Numbered from the stretch's first letter, positions 36,557 through 50,084 are shown. The stretch: 64,000 nt of DNA from Sipunculus nudus (GCA_026874595.1 CM049308.1:79778124-79842123), one strand, 5' to 3'. Notes: generated by a model not told the origin, from the sequence alone. Made by a program: numbers and translations.

Positions 36557-38884
36557 CTATATTTTAAAATTGAGATTAGGGAATCTTTCAAAAAAACACC
36601 GGCGTAATAATGCTTTTGTTCCGTACTTCATTGGATTTTCTGATAAATCCAAATGTGTCAGATTACGGAGTTCAAATCTGAGGTTTGCTGATTCTAACAG
36701 GCCATCGTCATAAAAGTTTCCAGCCAAATTAATTTTTTTAAACACTGGGCACATATGAAATGCTTTCATCAACAAAACCAAATATATATTGTTCTGCAAG
36801 TTGCAGTTTCTCATATTAAGGCTTACGAGTGACCGTATGCCTGGAAGGGTCGATTGTAACTCGTACACAAACATGTCATCAAGCACATTGTTGCGTAAGT
36901 TGAGCGATTTCAGACATTTGAGTGCTGGAAGACCCACACATAGCTTTCTCCACGTCTCAAACTGCACAATATAACAGGTACAGAAACTCAAATCTAGGCT
37001 TTCCAACAGAGAAGGTTCTTTTATCAGTGTTTCAAAAGTCTGTGACAGACTAAAAGCTGCAAATGTCCATGTTCCAAATTGTACACTCCGAATCTGTTTG
37101 GGATAATTCTGCAGATTCATAATGATCCCATCTCTTTCTTTGAAGCCGCACAAATGCAATTCCTCCAAATCGGTTTGCACAGCAAGCCAGTTTTCCAAAT
37201 GATAAATAATATTTCGACTGTAAATGTTTCGTGAGATATCTAATACTTTCAGTTTTACTTCATTCTTCATAGTAAAGTGCAGTAATTCCTCTATAGAAGA
37301 TTCTGTGACTGTTGATCCAGTTGCTCTTCCTTCAAATTTCAACGTCTTGATGCGACGGTGATTATAGATTCCTTTAAGCAGTGTCTGCATTGTAAGAGTG
37401 CTGAACTCGGTTCCTGAGAAATCAAGTGTCTCAAGTGAACCTGTAATACTGAGTCCCATGATGACTGGAAGAATTCCAGAACCCTCGGAAGTGCAACTGA
37501 AGTTTTTCATGCTGAATGCCCTCAGAGGAAAGGGTAATGTCAGTCCCGAAGAAGGGAGAGATGAGACAGAAAACGCCTGTCTGGCCCCTGTCTCCCTTGT
37601 CTTTACGAATGACAAGCACCGAAGATTAGGAGCCCGTAGGTGATGCAATATGACAGCTTCTTCGATGGAATACAATTGAAGGGAAAGTTCTGTTAAACCT
37701 TCCATGGAATCACTCTTCAAATAACGAATGCATTCGTCAAGTGAAACATCATCATGAACCTTTAAGATGACTGGCCAACTAACGCACTGGATCTTACCCA
37801 GGCCCCTTCTACACTGTTTCATATGAGTAAGTGTTAGATGTAGATTTAACATATCTTCTGAGCTTTGCAAAACATCTGCTGCTGGATGTCGAGAGTGATT
37901 TAAAAATGTCTGGACATAGGAAAGCTCTTTGAAAGAATCCCTTGACTTGCCCATTTGCAAAAATGCACCTTGTTCTGAACACAGGAAGTCGGCTATGAAA
38001 AATTCCATCACTGGCTGGTGTGTAAAGCAAAATGAGTTGGTTACACTGCAGTCAAACTTTTTAAAAATAGGATACTGCAAGTTATGCATGGAGAGCTCAA
38101 AATGGAAATTTCCATCGATTCTGTTCTCAACAGAAGCTTTGAAAGTGCTCTCCCCAATTATGCGTAGGTCTTTTTTATACTGAGCAAAACGTACATGTGG
38201 CAAGGACACATTCTGATTGCTGTTAAGTAAAATTGTTTTATATAAATTAGTCAAAGTGTCCGGAAATGTCCCATTCTCTTTCCAGTAACGACAAACTAAG
38301 AGACCTCCAGCGGGAAAACGACACAAATCTTCCAAGTAATTTAAGTTTTTAAATTTATTGAGAAGTTCTTGAGCAGGACGCCCGATTTCTTGTCTTATGA
38401 AAAATGCAATACCATCGGTCGACAGACCTCTTAATTCTATGATTGTTTCAGGTTGACTAGATTGCTTCTTGTCTGGATCATGAAACGCCTTTGGTTTTCT
38501 AGATGTAACCAGCAAATTTGTGAACGACAGGAATTCTCTTTTGATTATATTTTTTATTTCAGGAGGGGTATCTTCTCCACAACGATCAATATCATCCAAG
38601 ATAAATAATGTTTGTTCCTGGTTATAGAGAATCGCCTTCCAAATATCAGCAGATTCTGTGTGTGAAAGATTAAAATGACTCTGAATCAGTTGTGTTAATG
38701 TTTGACCTGCTTCAACGTGTCTGAGGTAAATCGGTATGACAAATTTGAAATAAGCCATTTCATTGGCTTCAAGCATGCATACAAGGCTTTTGCTCCATTC
38801 TGTAACTATACTCGTTGTCAAAAATGTTTTTCCTGTGCCGTTTTGACCATATAGGTATACAAACTTGGACTGCCCCTTCACCAT
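36557..38884 (-). CDS. NACHT-LRR exon (775 codons) of the CARD-NLR
   Basis: This single large exon starts right after the acceptor TTTTTTACAG in phase 0, so the NACHT domain begins at an exon edge. The same intron position is kept in the pseudogene (5413) and in the lectin-NACHT gene (63261). After P-loop and Walker B it carries the winged-helix-type region (SFCFTHQPVMEFFIADFL). Repeated LxxLxLxx units follow, such as LETLDFSGTEFS, LKVLDISRN, LESLDLSFC, LKSLNLRNN and LTHLDLSEN. No introns interrupt the LRRs, unlike many vertebrate NLRs. Confidence 0.9.
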   Translation of the reverse strand: MVKGQSKFVYLYGQNGTGKTFLTTSIVTEWSKSLVCMLEANEMAYFKFVIPIYLRHVEAGQTLTQLIQSHFNLSHTESADIWKAILYNQEQTLFILDDIDRCGEDTPPEIKNIIKREFLSFTNLLVTSRKPKAFHDPDKKQSSQPETIIELRGLSTDGIAFFIRQEIGRPAQELLNKFKNLNYLEDLCRFPAGGLLVCRYWKENGTFPDTLTNLYKTILLNSNQNVSLPHVRFAQYKKDLRIIGESTFKASVENRIDGNFHFELSMHNLQYPIFKKFDCSVTNSFCFTHQPVMEFFIADFLCSEQGAFLQMGKSRDSFKELSYVQTFLNHSRHPAADVLQSSEDMLNLHLTLTHMKQCRRGLGKIQCVSWPVILKVHDDVSLDECIRYLKSDSMEGLTELSLQLYSIEEAVILHHLRAPNLRCLSFVKTRETGARQAFSVSSLPSSGLTLPFPLRAFSMKNFSCTSEGSGILPVIMGLSITGSLETLDFSGTEFSTLTMQTLLKGIYNHRRIKTLKFEGRATGSTVTESSIEELLHFTMKNEVKLKVLDISRNIYSRNIIYHLENWLAVQTDLEELHLCGFKERDGIIMNLQNYPKQIRSVQFGTWTFAAFSLSQTFETLIKEPSLLESLDLSFCTCYIVQFETWRKLCVGLPALKCLKSLNLRNNVLDDMFVYELQSTLPGIRSLVSLNMRNCNLQNNIYLVLLMKAFHMCPVFKKINLAGNFYDDGLLESANLRFELRNLTHLDLSENPMKYGTKALLRRCFFERFPNLNFKI

Positions 38885-40140
38885 CTGTAAAAAATTATTA
38901 ATAATACACAGCTGTGTTCAAGATCAGCCTAAGTGGGTGAATAACAAACCGGATATAACAGCTTTTCTTGTTTTGCTCCAAGTTTGAATTGATTTGTGAA
39001 GCAGTGGAACAGACTTCCCTCAGAATTAAATTACCCAGGGTACCATTTTATTTTCAATAACTCGTGTAATGAAATAATGGTGCAACGGCTAAGTATAATA
39101 CCTTATTAATGATTTCTTTCCAACTGCACAAGTGTCGAGGCTCATCACACCCGTCATGTTCTATCAAGTCATGAAAATCGCCGTACTTTGGCACCTTTGT
39201 TCCAATTCTTGAAGCTAGTCTTCTTTGCAAATCTTTCAACCATTCTTGATCCAAATGTGGCAACTGAATAACTGAAAGTACGAAAAATATATAATAAATA
39301 CTGATAATAATAATTATTATTATTAATGGTATAGCCGTGTCAGTCTGTAGATGTGTTAGTCTGTCATACACTGTGTGTTAATAAACAGTTAATCTATCGA
39401 AAAAGCGTCACTCTTTCTCTCTATACCCTCACTATATATATATATATTGGAGATATATGTAAATTTGTAAAGCTTGTAGTTCTTATACTTTATTTTGAAA
39501 TGTAAAACAGCAAGAAAAGAAGCTGTATTTAGAGAACCTTAATCTACCTGGCTCAAAAATTCCTTCTTCGGAGTCGGAGATGTTACTCTTAATCGTTCGA
39601 GTCTTCTCTGGACACATATCCTGAATAATGGAAAGAGAGAAATTTTATCAAGCTTTCTCAGTGTCAGGATCAACAGAAATGCGAAGATGTGACCTGTTGT
39701 TTAATCATATGACACTAAGATAGGTGTATAAGTTTCATAAAAGTATATATCTGTACTAACCTGATCCTTCTTCAGATCCGTCAGTGTGTACATCTGTTCA
39801 GAAGATAAAATTAAACCGACGAACCTGGCAAGGGCTATTTTTGAATTCATCAGTGTCCTAAGTATGTTCGCAGTATCTTCATCTCCTAACCGCAGGTCCT
39901 ATCAAAAAACAAAAAAACATTTGAAATCTTAATCCATTAAAACAAAAAATGGACTTTTAATAAATGTTCTTTCATTCGGCGTCCTATAGGGCTGCGAGAG
40001 ACGATAAAATGTTTAATATCAAATATTAGAATTAATAACAATAACTCAGAAACTGCCTGATATATGCTTTGAGAAAAATGTTGGACGGGTGAAACTTTCG
40101 TGTGTGTCGGTATATATATACATATACATATATATAGACA

Positions 40141-40177
<37 letters not shown>

Positions 40178-43100
40178 TGATTTATCACTATTAAACATTG
40201 CTAATGTTATGAAAGGAAAATTTTGAATAATCAAAGGATGATATAGGGGAAAATGTAACCTGTTTGTCGGATATTTTCTTCCCGTCGATGCTGAAGATTT
40301 GTGCGATTTGTTCACAGAGAGGTTCAGTCAGTACTATATCATCAGCACGGCGTTGTATTAATGTACTTGTTAGACGGGAGACATCAGTACCATGTAAACC
40401 TGTTCTTGTCCAAATATTTATGATCACTGAAAAAAGAAATGACACATTACTGACTTGGTTTACTTACTGATCCTTTGCCTGTCACATTTATTTTAGATTT
40501 CGGACAATTTCGAGTACTCATTAGATTTCCATTGTTGGTAACAATATCGTTCAACAACGGATATGTTCAACAAAATCTTCGTGGAGCTAACTTGTTCCAA
40601 GGGGGTCTATACATTCATATAGATTTATAACAAATAACAAACCCGATTCTATGAAAGTTTTCAGTCGTAATGGAAAAGAGATTTCATATAGGTATAGGCA
40701 ACTTACGGGATCGTTCGAGAAAAGAACGCAAATAATAGCCGCCAGAAAAGTCGATGGCATCAAGAAAAAGGTAAAAATCACTAGCAGGTCTGTGCATCAT
40801 ATGTTTATGCAACCACTCTGCGCAGTGAGCTGCCGGAAGACACTTCTGCAAAAAATGTATAATATTAAGAATATATAATGAGAAAATGAGTATATATGAG
40901 GATAAAAGTTAAATGCAATGTTGTTATTGTAAAGATGGAGAAAATAAGTTACTGAAGTGTTTTATAAAGAATACCTGAAATGTTCTCCTTTCTATGCATA
41001 CATTACATGATTCAAACAGTTTGCACTACAAGTATACACGATGAGGACAATGCTGTGTTGCTATTTCATATTATATACACTGCCGTTGACTGTTTCAAAT
41101 AATATTTTTTTAAACTTTAAAATTTAAAAGATTTAAATAACCTGGCATTGATATTACTGACTAGATATTCATGTTGTCGGTTTGTGATCACGTTTCTTGA
41201 AAACAAAAAGTCAAACAGGCCAGCTCCATAAATATTCTGTATCCCACAGCAAATACGATGTTTGTTGCTCTCCCAAAGATCCTGATAAATATCACGTGAC
41301 AAGAAAATTACATCTTGTTCAGGGGTATCTGAAAAAAAAAATAGCATAACAATGTGAAATAATTAATAATATAACATTCTCAAAATTTTGATAATTTGGA
41401 TGAATGTGTGTGAAAGATAGAGAAAGGGGAATTAAAAAATAAACTACGTTACCGTCACGAATGTACTCTTCCAGATGCTTCTGATTTGTCATGGATAATA
41501 TGTAATAAAATTTTGGCAAGTTTTTGACAGGATCTTCAAAAAGAATTCTATCAAGTAACCATTCTACTTGTAGGTGTATCGGATTAGTTTTCTGAAATAT
41601 ATAGATACACGCAATTTTACTCTGTTATATTTAACTTGTCCATATCTAGTTTTCAATTGATTTAATGGAACGTACAGTTTTATATCTACTATACACATGT
41701 AATTTTTTATCATTATAATCCAGTTTCACTTATGCTGGCTAACTATAACAGCACACCTCCATGAAATTACACTATGCAGATGTTGAGTATTCTCTACGCA
41801 GAAGATATGAAGGTATATATATATATATATAAGAGTGTGTCACGTTTCTTCATAGTTTAAGCCATTAAGCCCGTCTAATGTTCTGAAATATTCCCGAGAG
41901 TTGCTCAAAATATAAACGTAAAAGTTTTCTGTGGCAGGAGGTTTTCTGTTACATTTTACAAAATTTAGGGTATTCAGAAATCACAAAATGCTTCAAACAA
42001 ACACGATTTACAATATATAAATGTAAGAAGACACATCAAACGCATAAAGCGAAATGTGGCGGATGTAGAGTTTTACATATTTTTTCTCCTTTGTGTTTGA
42101 TGTACAATCTATGTATATCATGTTACTTTATTACGTTATTATTTTAATAAAACGGAACATTACAATTAGTCAGTACACAGAGCCGCATTATTGAAATAAA
42201 GCTTTCGTCCAACGTCATTGAAAAGATTTAATTCAGATGTGTTTCATTAAAAGCACCTGTATATTAACTTCATGCTTTGTCACAATTTCGAGGTCCAGCA
42301 AGTAGTCCCACATATATGTGTGCTCTACATCCATATGGCGAATCAAAAAGTCCCGTTTAGAATGAAAATTCGGGACAATCTGAGCTATTTCTTCAAGAGG
42401 CATAAAAGTCAGAGGTGGCATATGCATCTCTAAAAAAATATTACACAAAAATATTAGAATATTACGAATAAAATTGAACTTCCTGCCAGGAAGAACATCT
42501 TGAACATCAAGCTTGAGTAATATTTAAAATTAGAAGTGTTATCAAACGGAAATTGCTGAAGTAAAGCAAATAAAATAATTTAAACATACCAAACAGCTGT
42601 CAAGAATTGGACGGACTGTGTGTATATACAAGGTACGATAAACGATACGATACAATTTCTTAAGCAACCGTAAAAATCTAAGGGTCGAAAATTATAGCCA
42701 AGGCTTACCTGTTGGGTGCATGAGCTGAACGATGTGACTCTGAGAAGTACGCTCTAATGCTGTCCAGACGTCCAAGATTTCCTTATTGTGACGATCTTCC
42801 ATTTGATCTAATAACCATCCCACCTGTTCGTAATTTGGTTTAGTTTTCTGAAGAGATACAAGCAAACAAAGTGACAACTGTTAAAACATAAATCATAAAG
42901 ATTTTCATGATTAAACGTTCTTATTTCATGGGAAAGGTGTGTGAGACCAAACCTTTATGTCACTTAATTGTGCAACAGTCCAAGTTCCTACAAAAAAAAT
43001 CTCAAAATACGTATATTTTCTCTTTAATCAGCATTGTTCCCTGCTATAATTCTTCAACATCAATTTCATAACTCTTAAACCGGCCCCATAAAGTGACAAC

Positions 43101-43436
43101 TATTAATACATAAATAATAAAGAGTTTCATAATTAAAGGGGGGGGGGTGGTTAGTGAGACCAAACCTTATGTCACTCAATTGTACAACAATCAAAAATTA
43201 ATAGAAACAAAAACAGCCCAATAAAAAGGATCATTTGTACATTTTAAAAGAATCTTAAAAGAATCAATTATAAACCAGTGTTTATTTGTTTAAAATCTTA
43301 ACAAAACATATGTGGGTGCAAAATTTGAAATCGCTTGCTCTAACGGTTACAAAAATATCGCACTAATGGAAGGGGCAGATACATTCTAAATGGTATAGCT
43401 CCGTTGGTGTCAACTGGACTAAAAAGATTATTTGTA

Positions 43437-43488
<52 letters not shown>

Positions 43489-43648
43489 GCATACCTGCAG
43501 CTGACACTGGTCCAATGTGACAATGTTGTTGGACACCAGATATCCCCAGAATAAGCTTGAGTTACATTCCATATTCATCATGAGTATCACTCGTTTATTC
43601 TTAAGAGAGGCATAATCACCTGTTTGCCGAAATGCAATCGGAATCATC
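36557..43648 (-). CDS. CARD(x4)-NACHT-LRR NLR-like cytosolic sensor, 11 exons, about 1261 aa
   Basis: Exons on the minus strand: 43648-43495, 42847-42709, 42429-42257, 41591-41453, 41328-41162, 40845-40707, 40426-40260, 39898-39761, 39620-39548, 39271-39102 and 38884-36557 (stop TAG). All introns are GT-AG, and the phases join to an uninterrupted 1262-codon frame from ATG 43647. Residues 1-405 form four two-exon death-fold modules of CARD type. Then come an acidic linker (406-429), a pre-NACHT segment (430-486), NACHT (P-loop GQNGTGKT near 499-506, Walker B LFILDDID near 579-586, VTSR near 612) and a leucine-rich C terminus from about residue 930. NLRs of this layout use NACHT for ATP-driven oligomerisation and CARDs to recruit signalling partners (family knowledge). 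The first listed exon has its own acceptor, so an upstream, probably untranslated, exon is likely. A decayed paralogue lies at 1987-7708. Confidence 0.88.
39761..43648 (-). CDS. CARD-like module cassette of the NLR gene (four exon pairs)
   Basis: Each module is one longer exon (154, 173, 167, 167 bases) followed by one of 139, 139, 139 or 138 bases. Phase is 0 inside each pair and 1 between pairs; the last pair ends in phase 0. First exons end alike (LDQCQLQ, KHEVNIQ, NRQHEYL, GKKISDKQ). Three of the second exons resemble the CARD pattern 'W-L...P...F...L..T.Q..L...L' (WLLDQMEDRHNKEIL...ALERTSQSHIVQLM is the clearest). For the third module the in-frame donor is GTCAGT at 41161; the later GT at 41141 would break the frame. 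The regular lengths indicate tandem duplication of an exon pair, followed by strong divergence. Confidence 0.8.
43439..43486. repeat. (AG)n microsatellite next to an NLR exon
   Basis: A GA run of about 46 bases lies 9 bases beyond the donor of the first CARD exon; on the coding strand it is a CT tract just inside intron 1. Confidence 0.95.
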
Positions 43649-43649
43649 C

Positions 43650-46600
43650 TAAAATTAAGAAATAAAAGAAAACACAGATCTAATTTCCAATCCCTGATCT
43701 GTTGTTTCATCAATTTACCTTACCATAGCTTTTGTCCTGTATAAAAGAAATACCTGTGACAAATATGCTTGGAGTTAGGCTAAATAATCTGGCAGTTCTT
43801 TCATTTTAATACCGTTAATTCGAAATGATAAATGAAAACTAAAGCGTTACCGTTGATATGATTATACCTGTTATCCTTGTTTAACAGCACTCAGTAAAAA
43901 TACAAGGAAATTCAAATATTTGAAAGGTCGTTTGTGTTCCCGAACTTCAAATAAAGTACAGTAAACTGGGGAAACTTAGAGGGGCGACAGCGAATCTGCA
44001 CTATATGAATGAAAACATTTGGTTAACTAATTGCCACCGCATTCAGGGTACAGAACCCCGCTGGCCAAGAGGGTAGGGTTCTGTTACACAGACACACGGT
44101 GGCACTTCCGCAAGCCCCAGTGGGCAACACAGAGGATATCGGAGTGCTCCACACAGAGGATTCATGTATGATTGTCAAAGTTCATTTGCCCCTACAGATC
44201 TTGTCCCTGGATGGAATGATAAAAAGAAGCAAGGGTAGCTTGTGTATCAGCCGATTTTTTGGTCCCGTCATTACATCTACATAATTTCAGGTCGATAGAA
44301 AATGAATTTGCCAAGAATTTTTGCAGCCGACTTTTCCTGCCAGATTTTTTTAAAAATCCGACCGTACCGATCGACCGGAAAAATCGGAAGGTCGGCTTTT
44401 TAGTCTACGATTTCCGGACGCCTTTCCACAAAGTAGACACATTAACATGGGTTCACATCTACTGATTTTTATTTTATTATTTTTTTTTTCTTTTTTGCCT
44501 GCTGATTATAAATCTGCAAGTAAAGTTAAAGTTTTGCTGCACACATATCGAATATGCCTGCAGAAGAATTTCCCAGGCCTTTTTGGTTTCGTCTGCAGGA
44601 TTACTATTGTCGACGAAAATGATAAATGAAGGAAAGGTGAGGGAAATATCTGGATTTTTCTGGCCGGATATCCTTGACATTGTCAAAAATATTTGTAGCC
44701 GATCTTTCAGGCCGAATTTAAAAAAAAAAAAGTCGGAGCGGTAAACCCTCGCATCTACCGATCCTATCAATTTTATGGTCGATTTGAAAAAGGTTATAAA
44801 AAAGTTATATAAAGGTTATAAAAAGGCAGGAAAAATTGGAAGCCGGCTTTGGCGCATCATTGAGATTGATTATAAGAGTCCAACAAGTACTAGCCTACGT
44901 AGTTAGTCACTCTGTGAGGCTTAAAAGCACTCTCCACAAAATATTTGTGTGCGAGTGAGGACACAGATTTTTAGATAAATCATATAATTAGCTTAAAATA
45001 AAAATACGTGGGTCTTTAGCTGGGTTTGTGAACCATTCATAATAAGTTAAAAAAAATTGCAGCTAGCAACAAGCCCTGCTTGGAGCCATAATTTTCTGTT
45101 TTAGTCACTAGATGACACTATTTTACCGACCTGGCAGTAAATCTTATGCTTGGATTTGATGAATGAGCCTGAAACCTAACAGCCAATTAGAAGAAGGACT
45201 TAGAAAACTGATTATACCTACGACCTTGACCCTAAAGCAACATGTCATGTCTGGTTAGAAACTTGCTAGCATCGCTTCCTAACGTTGGATGATATGTGAT
45301 AATATACCTTGTTAATATGTTTTATTTTTTTACTTGAGCAAGAAAACAGGTGAGGTGTCGTTGTTAAGGCTATGTCGCCAAAGGAGGGACATTGAAATAA
45401 AATCAGACATGCACTACTAGAATGCATGCAGCGCTCTCCGCGTCTAAACAAGTACATAAAAATACAGCTGGAATATATAAGCAAGTCATCCACTAGGTTA
45501 CTAGGAATTTAGAAATAAACAAGGGGCATTATCTCATCAGTGATCATTAAAAATCGTGTTGTAAAAGATTAATCTAGATGTATGTTTCCTGAGTTTTCTG
45601 TGAACCTGACAGCGACAACGAAACCACCATAAGCACAACAGAGCTGCAACAATGTGCACATATAACATATTATTTAAAAAAAACAAGTGCAAAAATATAA
45701 CTAATGATATGGATTTATACATATAAACTATATATATTCAACATTTGCCGGGGACTGAGATCTAAATCTCGAAATATCATGTGACAGACCGTGGTCTTAA
45801 TCAGGACCGAGAGGTTTTAACTCGCTTACCTGCCCCACTTAATACTGACAATAACAAACCAGCTTTTCAGGGTCCAAAGTCTAGTTTTGTATATGTAGCG
45901 CTCGATCTATCCAACCCACTTTTTACAATTACGACTGACACAGAAGATTATGTTACGCCGACCTCAAAATCAAACATCCTGGGCAACATCTTCCTTTAAA
46001 ATACTGATGTCGCCCGGGTACCAGGATGCAAATTCAACAATCTTCACCTTTGACCTCACGCTAGTATCTGCATAATTATTAACAAATGTTCCCCTTCCCA
46101 ACAGGGGAGATTGATCAGCAAATCAATCCACGGCACTGTATGTGTACACGAGCTGCCGCTGTGTATCTTTTTATACCTCCAAACGTTTGGATCTACTTGT
46201 TTTCACGGAGTTCAGACACTCCTGCCATTTGTTTGATCACAATCCTTAACTGCTCATGATTCATTTAAATTTAGCTCGCTGGATGGAAGTTGAGGAGAGC
46301 TTATACCGTACATCCAGCATCCTATGCGTCAGCGGTGGCGTCGGCGTCGTCTGTAGACAAGCCAGATTAAAGTTTTTTTTAACTCTTTAGCAACCATTTA
46401 CCCCATTGTTTTCATATTTCATATATGTATTGTATGGAAGGTTGGTTAGGAACCCCATATGATTTGGGGTCAGACGGTGAAAGTTCAAGGTCAAAATGCA
46501 CAGTTGTTCATGAAGAAGTCAGTTTATAGTTTTTTTTTTTTTTTGGTTTTTTTTTTAAGATTCATTGCTCCATTGCCAATGAAGATATTTCAATTTAACT

Positions 46601-47249
46601 TGGTACGCTGATGAACTGTGACAATGCCCAAACAAAGCAATGATACATTTTCCCATATTTGTGCTAGTAATAAGCACTTATCGAACAATATTTGTACGGG
46701 TCCAAAGGCAGGTCGAGTTGGGTTAACGCTTTATAGAAAATCATCTTATGATCAGATGATTAAGTGTTCAGAAGGTGAAAGATCAAGATCACTGTTGTTC
46801 ATGATGAAGTCAGGTCAAAATTGTTTTGTTATGTTCATTTTTCTTGCAAAAAAAGGTATTTCAAATAAACTTAGAAGCCTACACTGATGTTCTGTGACAT
46901 TATCCCAAGCCAACTCAGGTTAGATTTGTTGTTCAACTTCTCAAAAGTCAATAACTCCTCACCCTATTATATTTATATTTCATATAATCAGGGGTAATGT
47001 ATCATTAGAGAGTTGAGAAAATTCCCTTAATCTCAATAGATAAAATGAGAAAGTCATAGGACGAAGTTGTTCATGAAGAATTTGAGTTAAAGTTTATTTG
47101 CCGGGCTTATTGCTCTATTGTTGGTGAAGACATTTCAGTGAAAGTTGGTCTTCTGATTAATTGTAACCATGCCCAGATGCAATCTCTCATACACCCTCCT
47201 ATGACGGGACATAGTATGGTATACACATGTTAACTTTTAGTGTCGCTGT
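43650..47249. other. Intergenic region with unclassified repeats
   Basis: No exon is supported. It probably holds the promoter and 5' untranslated exon(s) of the CARD-NLR, which I cannot place. Near 44280-44850 there are repeated, partly inverted blocks ('CCGATTTTTT', 'AAAATCGGAAGGTCGG', 'AGCCGACTTTT'). Near 46310-46420 a CGGTGGCGTCGGCGTCG run starts another tandem-unit repeat with 'TCAAGGTCAAAATGCAC' blocks. Confidence 0.4.
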
Positions 47250-48412
47250 GATAACTTAATAGACAGTGTTTTGATAGATTTTCCCGAAAACCGCCTGACT
47301 GCTTAGGATTATCTCACCAAGGAGGCCCATGAAAAGTCTCAGACGCAGGGAGGCCCATGAAAAGTCTCTTTGGAAACCTGGAATTAGGTCTCTGTTACCA
47401 AAAACCTGTGAGCTGAAGGCCTTCCAAAAACCGCCCCCCCCCGAATAATAGAAACTTTGATACAAAAGCTCAAGTATCTGTAAAACTTATGCATCGATCA
47501 CCATGATTCTGGAGTGATCATGGAGTGTTTCCTCAGTTTCTGCAGACTGGTGGCACAACCTGTATTTTTTCGTTATTTTACTATATTATTTATCTTTTTT
47601 TGATACCTTAAATTATGCAGTCATTTGACAACAGGGCACAAATCGTAACGACTATCGAATGTTAACGAATCTTTTTTCTTGACATGCTGGTAGGTCCATG
47701 AAATTCTCCATGGAAACCTGAAATTAGGTCTCTGTCACCCATATTGTCCGAGCTCTGGGGCTCAGAAGTACCCCCAGAATAACTAAGAATTTGATATAAA
47801 AGCTCTGGTATCTGAACAACTAGTGCATTGATCGGCATTATTCTTTGCATGCATATGCATCATGGAGTGTTTCATCAGTTTCTGGTGACTGGTGGCGCGA
47901 CTTGTATTTTTTTTACGATTTTTTTTCTCTTGTTTTGAGACCTTAAAAGATGCGGTAGTCCCTTAACAGGACTCAAATTGTAACCATTGGTCCTAGAATC
48001 TTCAAACTTGACATCCAGGGAGATCTGTAAAAGTCTCCTTGGAAACGTCAATTAAGGTCTCTGTTACCCATATTTTCTGAGCCATGGGGCTTGTAAGCAC
48101 CCCTCAGAATAATTGAAAATTTGATACCAAAGTAGGGCACAAATCATAACCATGGGGCCCAGAACCTTCTTACTTGACATCCTGAGAGTTCCTAAAAAGT
48201 TCTCCCCAGAAACCTGAGTATTTTCAGAGTTTTGGGGTATGTTTGAGCATCCCAGAAATTGTTATCAAATTTGTTAAGCTTATGGGTCTTCATGAACTTA
48301 AGCTAATATGCATCAACAATGATGCCACCTATCTTAATATGTTGTCTGTGCAAGGACATATTATGAACATGTCAGTCGGCTGAGCGTCATGACCCACGGG
48401 TCACTTGTTTCA
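47250..48412 (+). repeat. Family A element, 5'-incomplete
   Basis: It contains about three units with 'GAAACCTGAAATTAGGTCTC' and 'GGTGGCGCGACTTGTATTT', and ends near 48378-48412 with GGCTGAGCGTCATGACCCAC then GGGTCACTTGTT. The start is ill-defined. Confidence 0.65.
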
Positions 48413-50084
48413 TCTTCAAGCCTGATACCGGTGAACTCTGTTGTCAGCATACCAACTGTTTTACACACGTATACATCTTGGTGGAAAGCAAGCACTATAG
48501 AGATTTATGCTGAGGCGAACACAAGTAAAAATTAGTTGAATTGGTAAGATAGGTTGAAGATAGGTCAGTACACGGGGGATTGGCAATAATTAGGTGATGG
48601 GTCTTTTCTCTTACCTCGGTTTGGTTTTGTGTCGTCACAAGACAGGCCACGTGATTCTCAGTCTATAAAGACGTCATGGCCCGCTAACCCCTCCTGCCAC
48701 ACCTTTTATGTTACTTTCTTTCTCTTAATGTCCTTTGCGGAAACTCCGTACCCCATCTTTAATGCTCACTTCTGCTTTGTTTGCAATCTTGCATTATAAT
48801 CACTTTGCTGTAGGTTGTAGGTCTTCTGGTCTGTTTCTCAGATGCTAATTCTCATCTCTAACAATCCAGTGTAGCATTATACATTAGTAAATATCACACA
48901 ACACATGCAGCGGACATAAATTTCCCGGGAACTTTCACGCATAAGTCCAGAAATTTCAAGTATATGGGTTGCAACAAAACGAGTTTATTTCCGAGCACAT
49001 TACAAATGGCTTTTGCCCACCGTTGACTGGTTCCAGTCTCACAATCAGTACTTCCAGAATACACAGTTCTCTGTCTTTCGCCTGCCTATAACTGGCTACA
49101 AATACAATTCTTCAACACACAAAGTATTCTTACGCCCTGCTTGGCTAAACAAAAAACTCGAGGACCAATAACCGTCATCTATCGGGCGATATTTAACAAA
49201 AGCCCGCCCGGTGCCAATCTACATCTCACGACACGTCGTCCGCAGACCGACTCTACTCTGACTAACCTCTCGACTGACTCACCCACCCCGGCCGTGGAGC
49301 CGGCTTCTATATATACCTGCCGCAGAGACCTTGGAAAAATTTCTAGTCAAGGAATGTTCTATAGACTACCCAACTTGGAAATTACCGGCTAAGCCTCTAA
49401 GAAACCTCTAGACCTCCGGAATGTTCAGTCAGATAAAACAAACCAAAATCTAGTTAGTTCCACACTTGATGTATTAATAAACCGATCAACACAACCAATG
49501 ATAAAGATAAACACATCATTATTAAACATCACTAACTACGTTTTCCTGACTATATCTTATTTTCCCATCTCAACTTACATAACCTGACCTGGTTAATACA
49601 TTTGTGTCAGTAAGGTTAATAAGGGATAGGTAACCTATTTGTTGTGCATTCTAAACATACTTGATTATAATTATGATATTGGTATGATCCACTTTTAACA
49701 TGAATTATTAATGAAAATGATGAAGGATATAAGGGTATCTTTAATATGATGTCCCTAATTTCAAATAGTTTTACTTTCCCGCTACTTTAAGCATACCCAA
49801 CATGGATGAGGAATTGAAATAAATAAATTATTTGTCTTAAGCATCTCTTCTTTATGTCTGCATGGGGCGGGAACATGAACAGGACAAAAGCTTAATTTGT
49901 TAATTAGTTTTTTTTTATAATCATGAAAGTTGATCATAAATTCATGTAAACCGGTACACTTAAAACGTTAAAATAAGGATAAGATGAAACACATTATTTG
50001 CATTCGTATTTTTAAATAGACATTACAAATATACGCGGATAGTGAAATATCTGGTCACGTCCATTTCATAAACTAAATGGTTTA
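48413..50084. other. Noncoding interval, possible solo LTR on the minus strand
   Basis: Read on the minus strand, a TATATATAG box lies near 49306-49315, with an AATAAA about 325 bases downstream (near 48986) inside GC-richer sequence, as in an LTR. Matching TG...CA borders and a target duplication could not be fixed, so the assignment is weak. The rest is AT-rich with nothing recognised. Confidence 0.3.

Noticed and set aside
41141-41161. Alternative donor (GTTATT at 41141) for the first exon of the third CARD module.
   Set aside because: Using it throws the next exon out of frame. The GTCAGT donor at 41161 keeps frame and gives the same exon length (167) as the following module.
48871-49604. 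Solo LTR with fixed borders TGTAGCATT...AATACA.
   Set aside because: The TG...CA borders fit, but the flanking five bases do not match and no second copy is visible, so only a weak note was kept.
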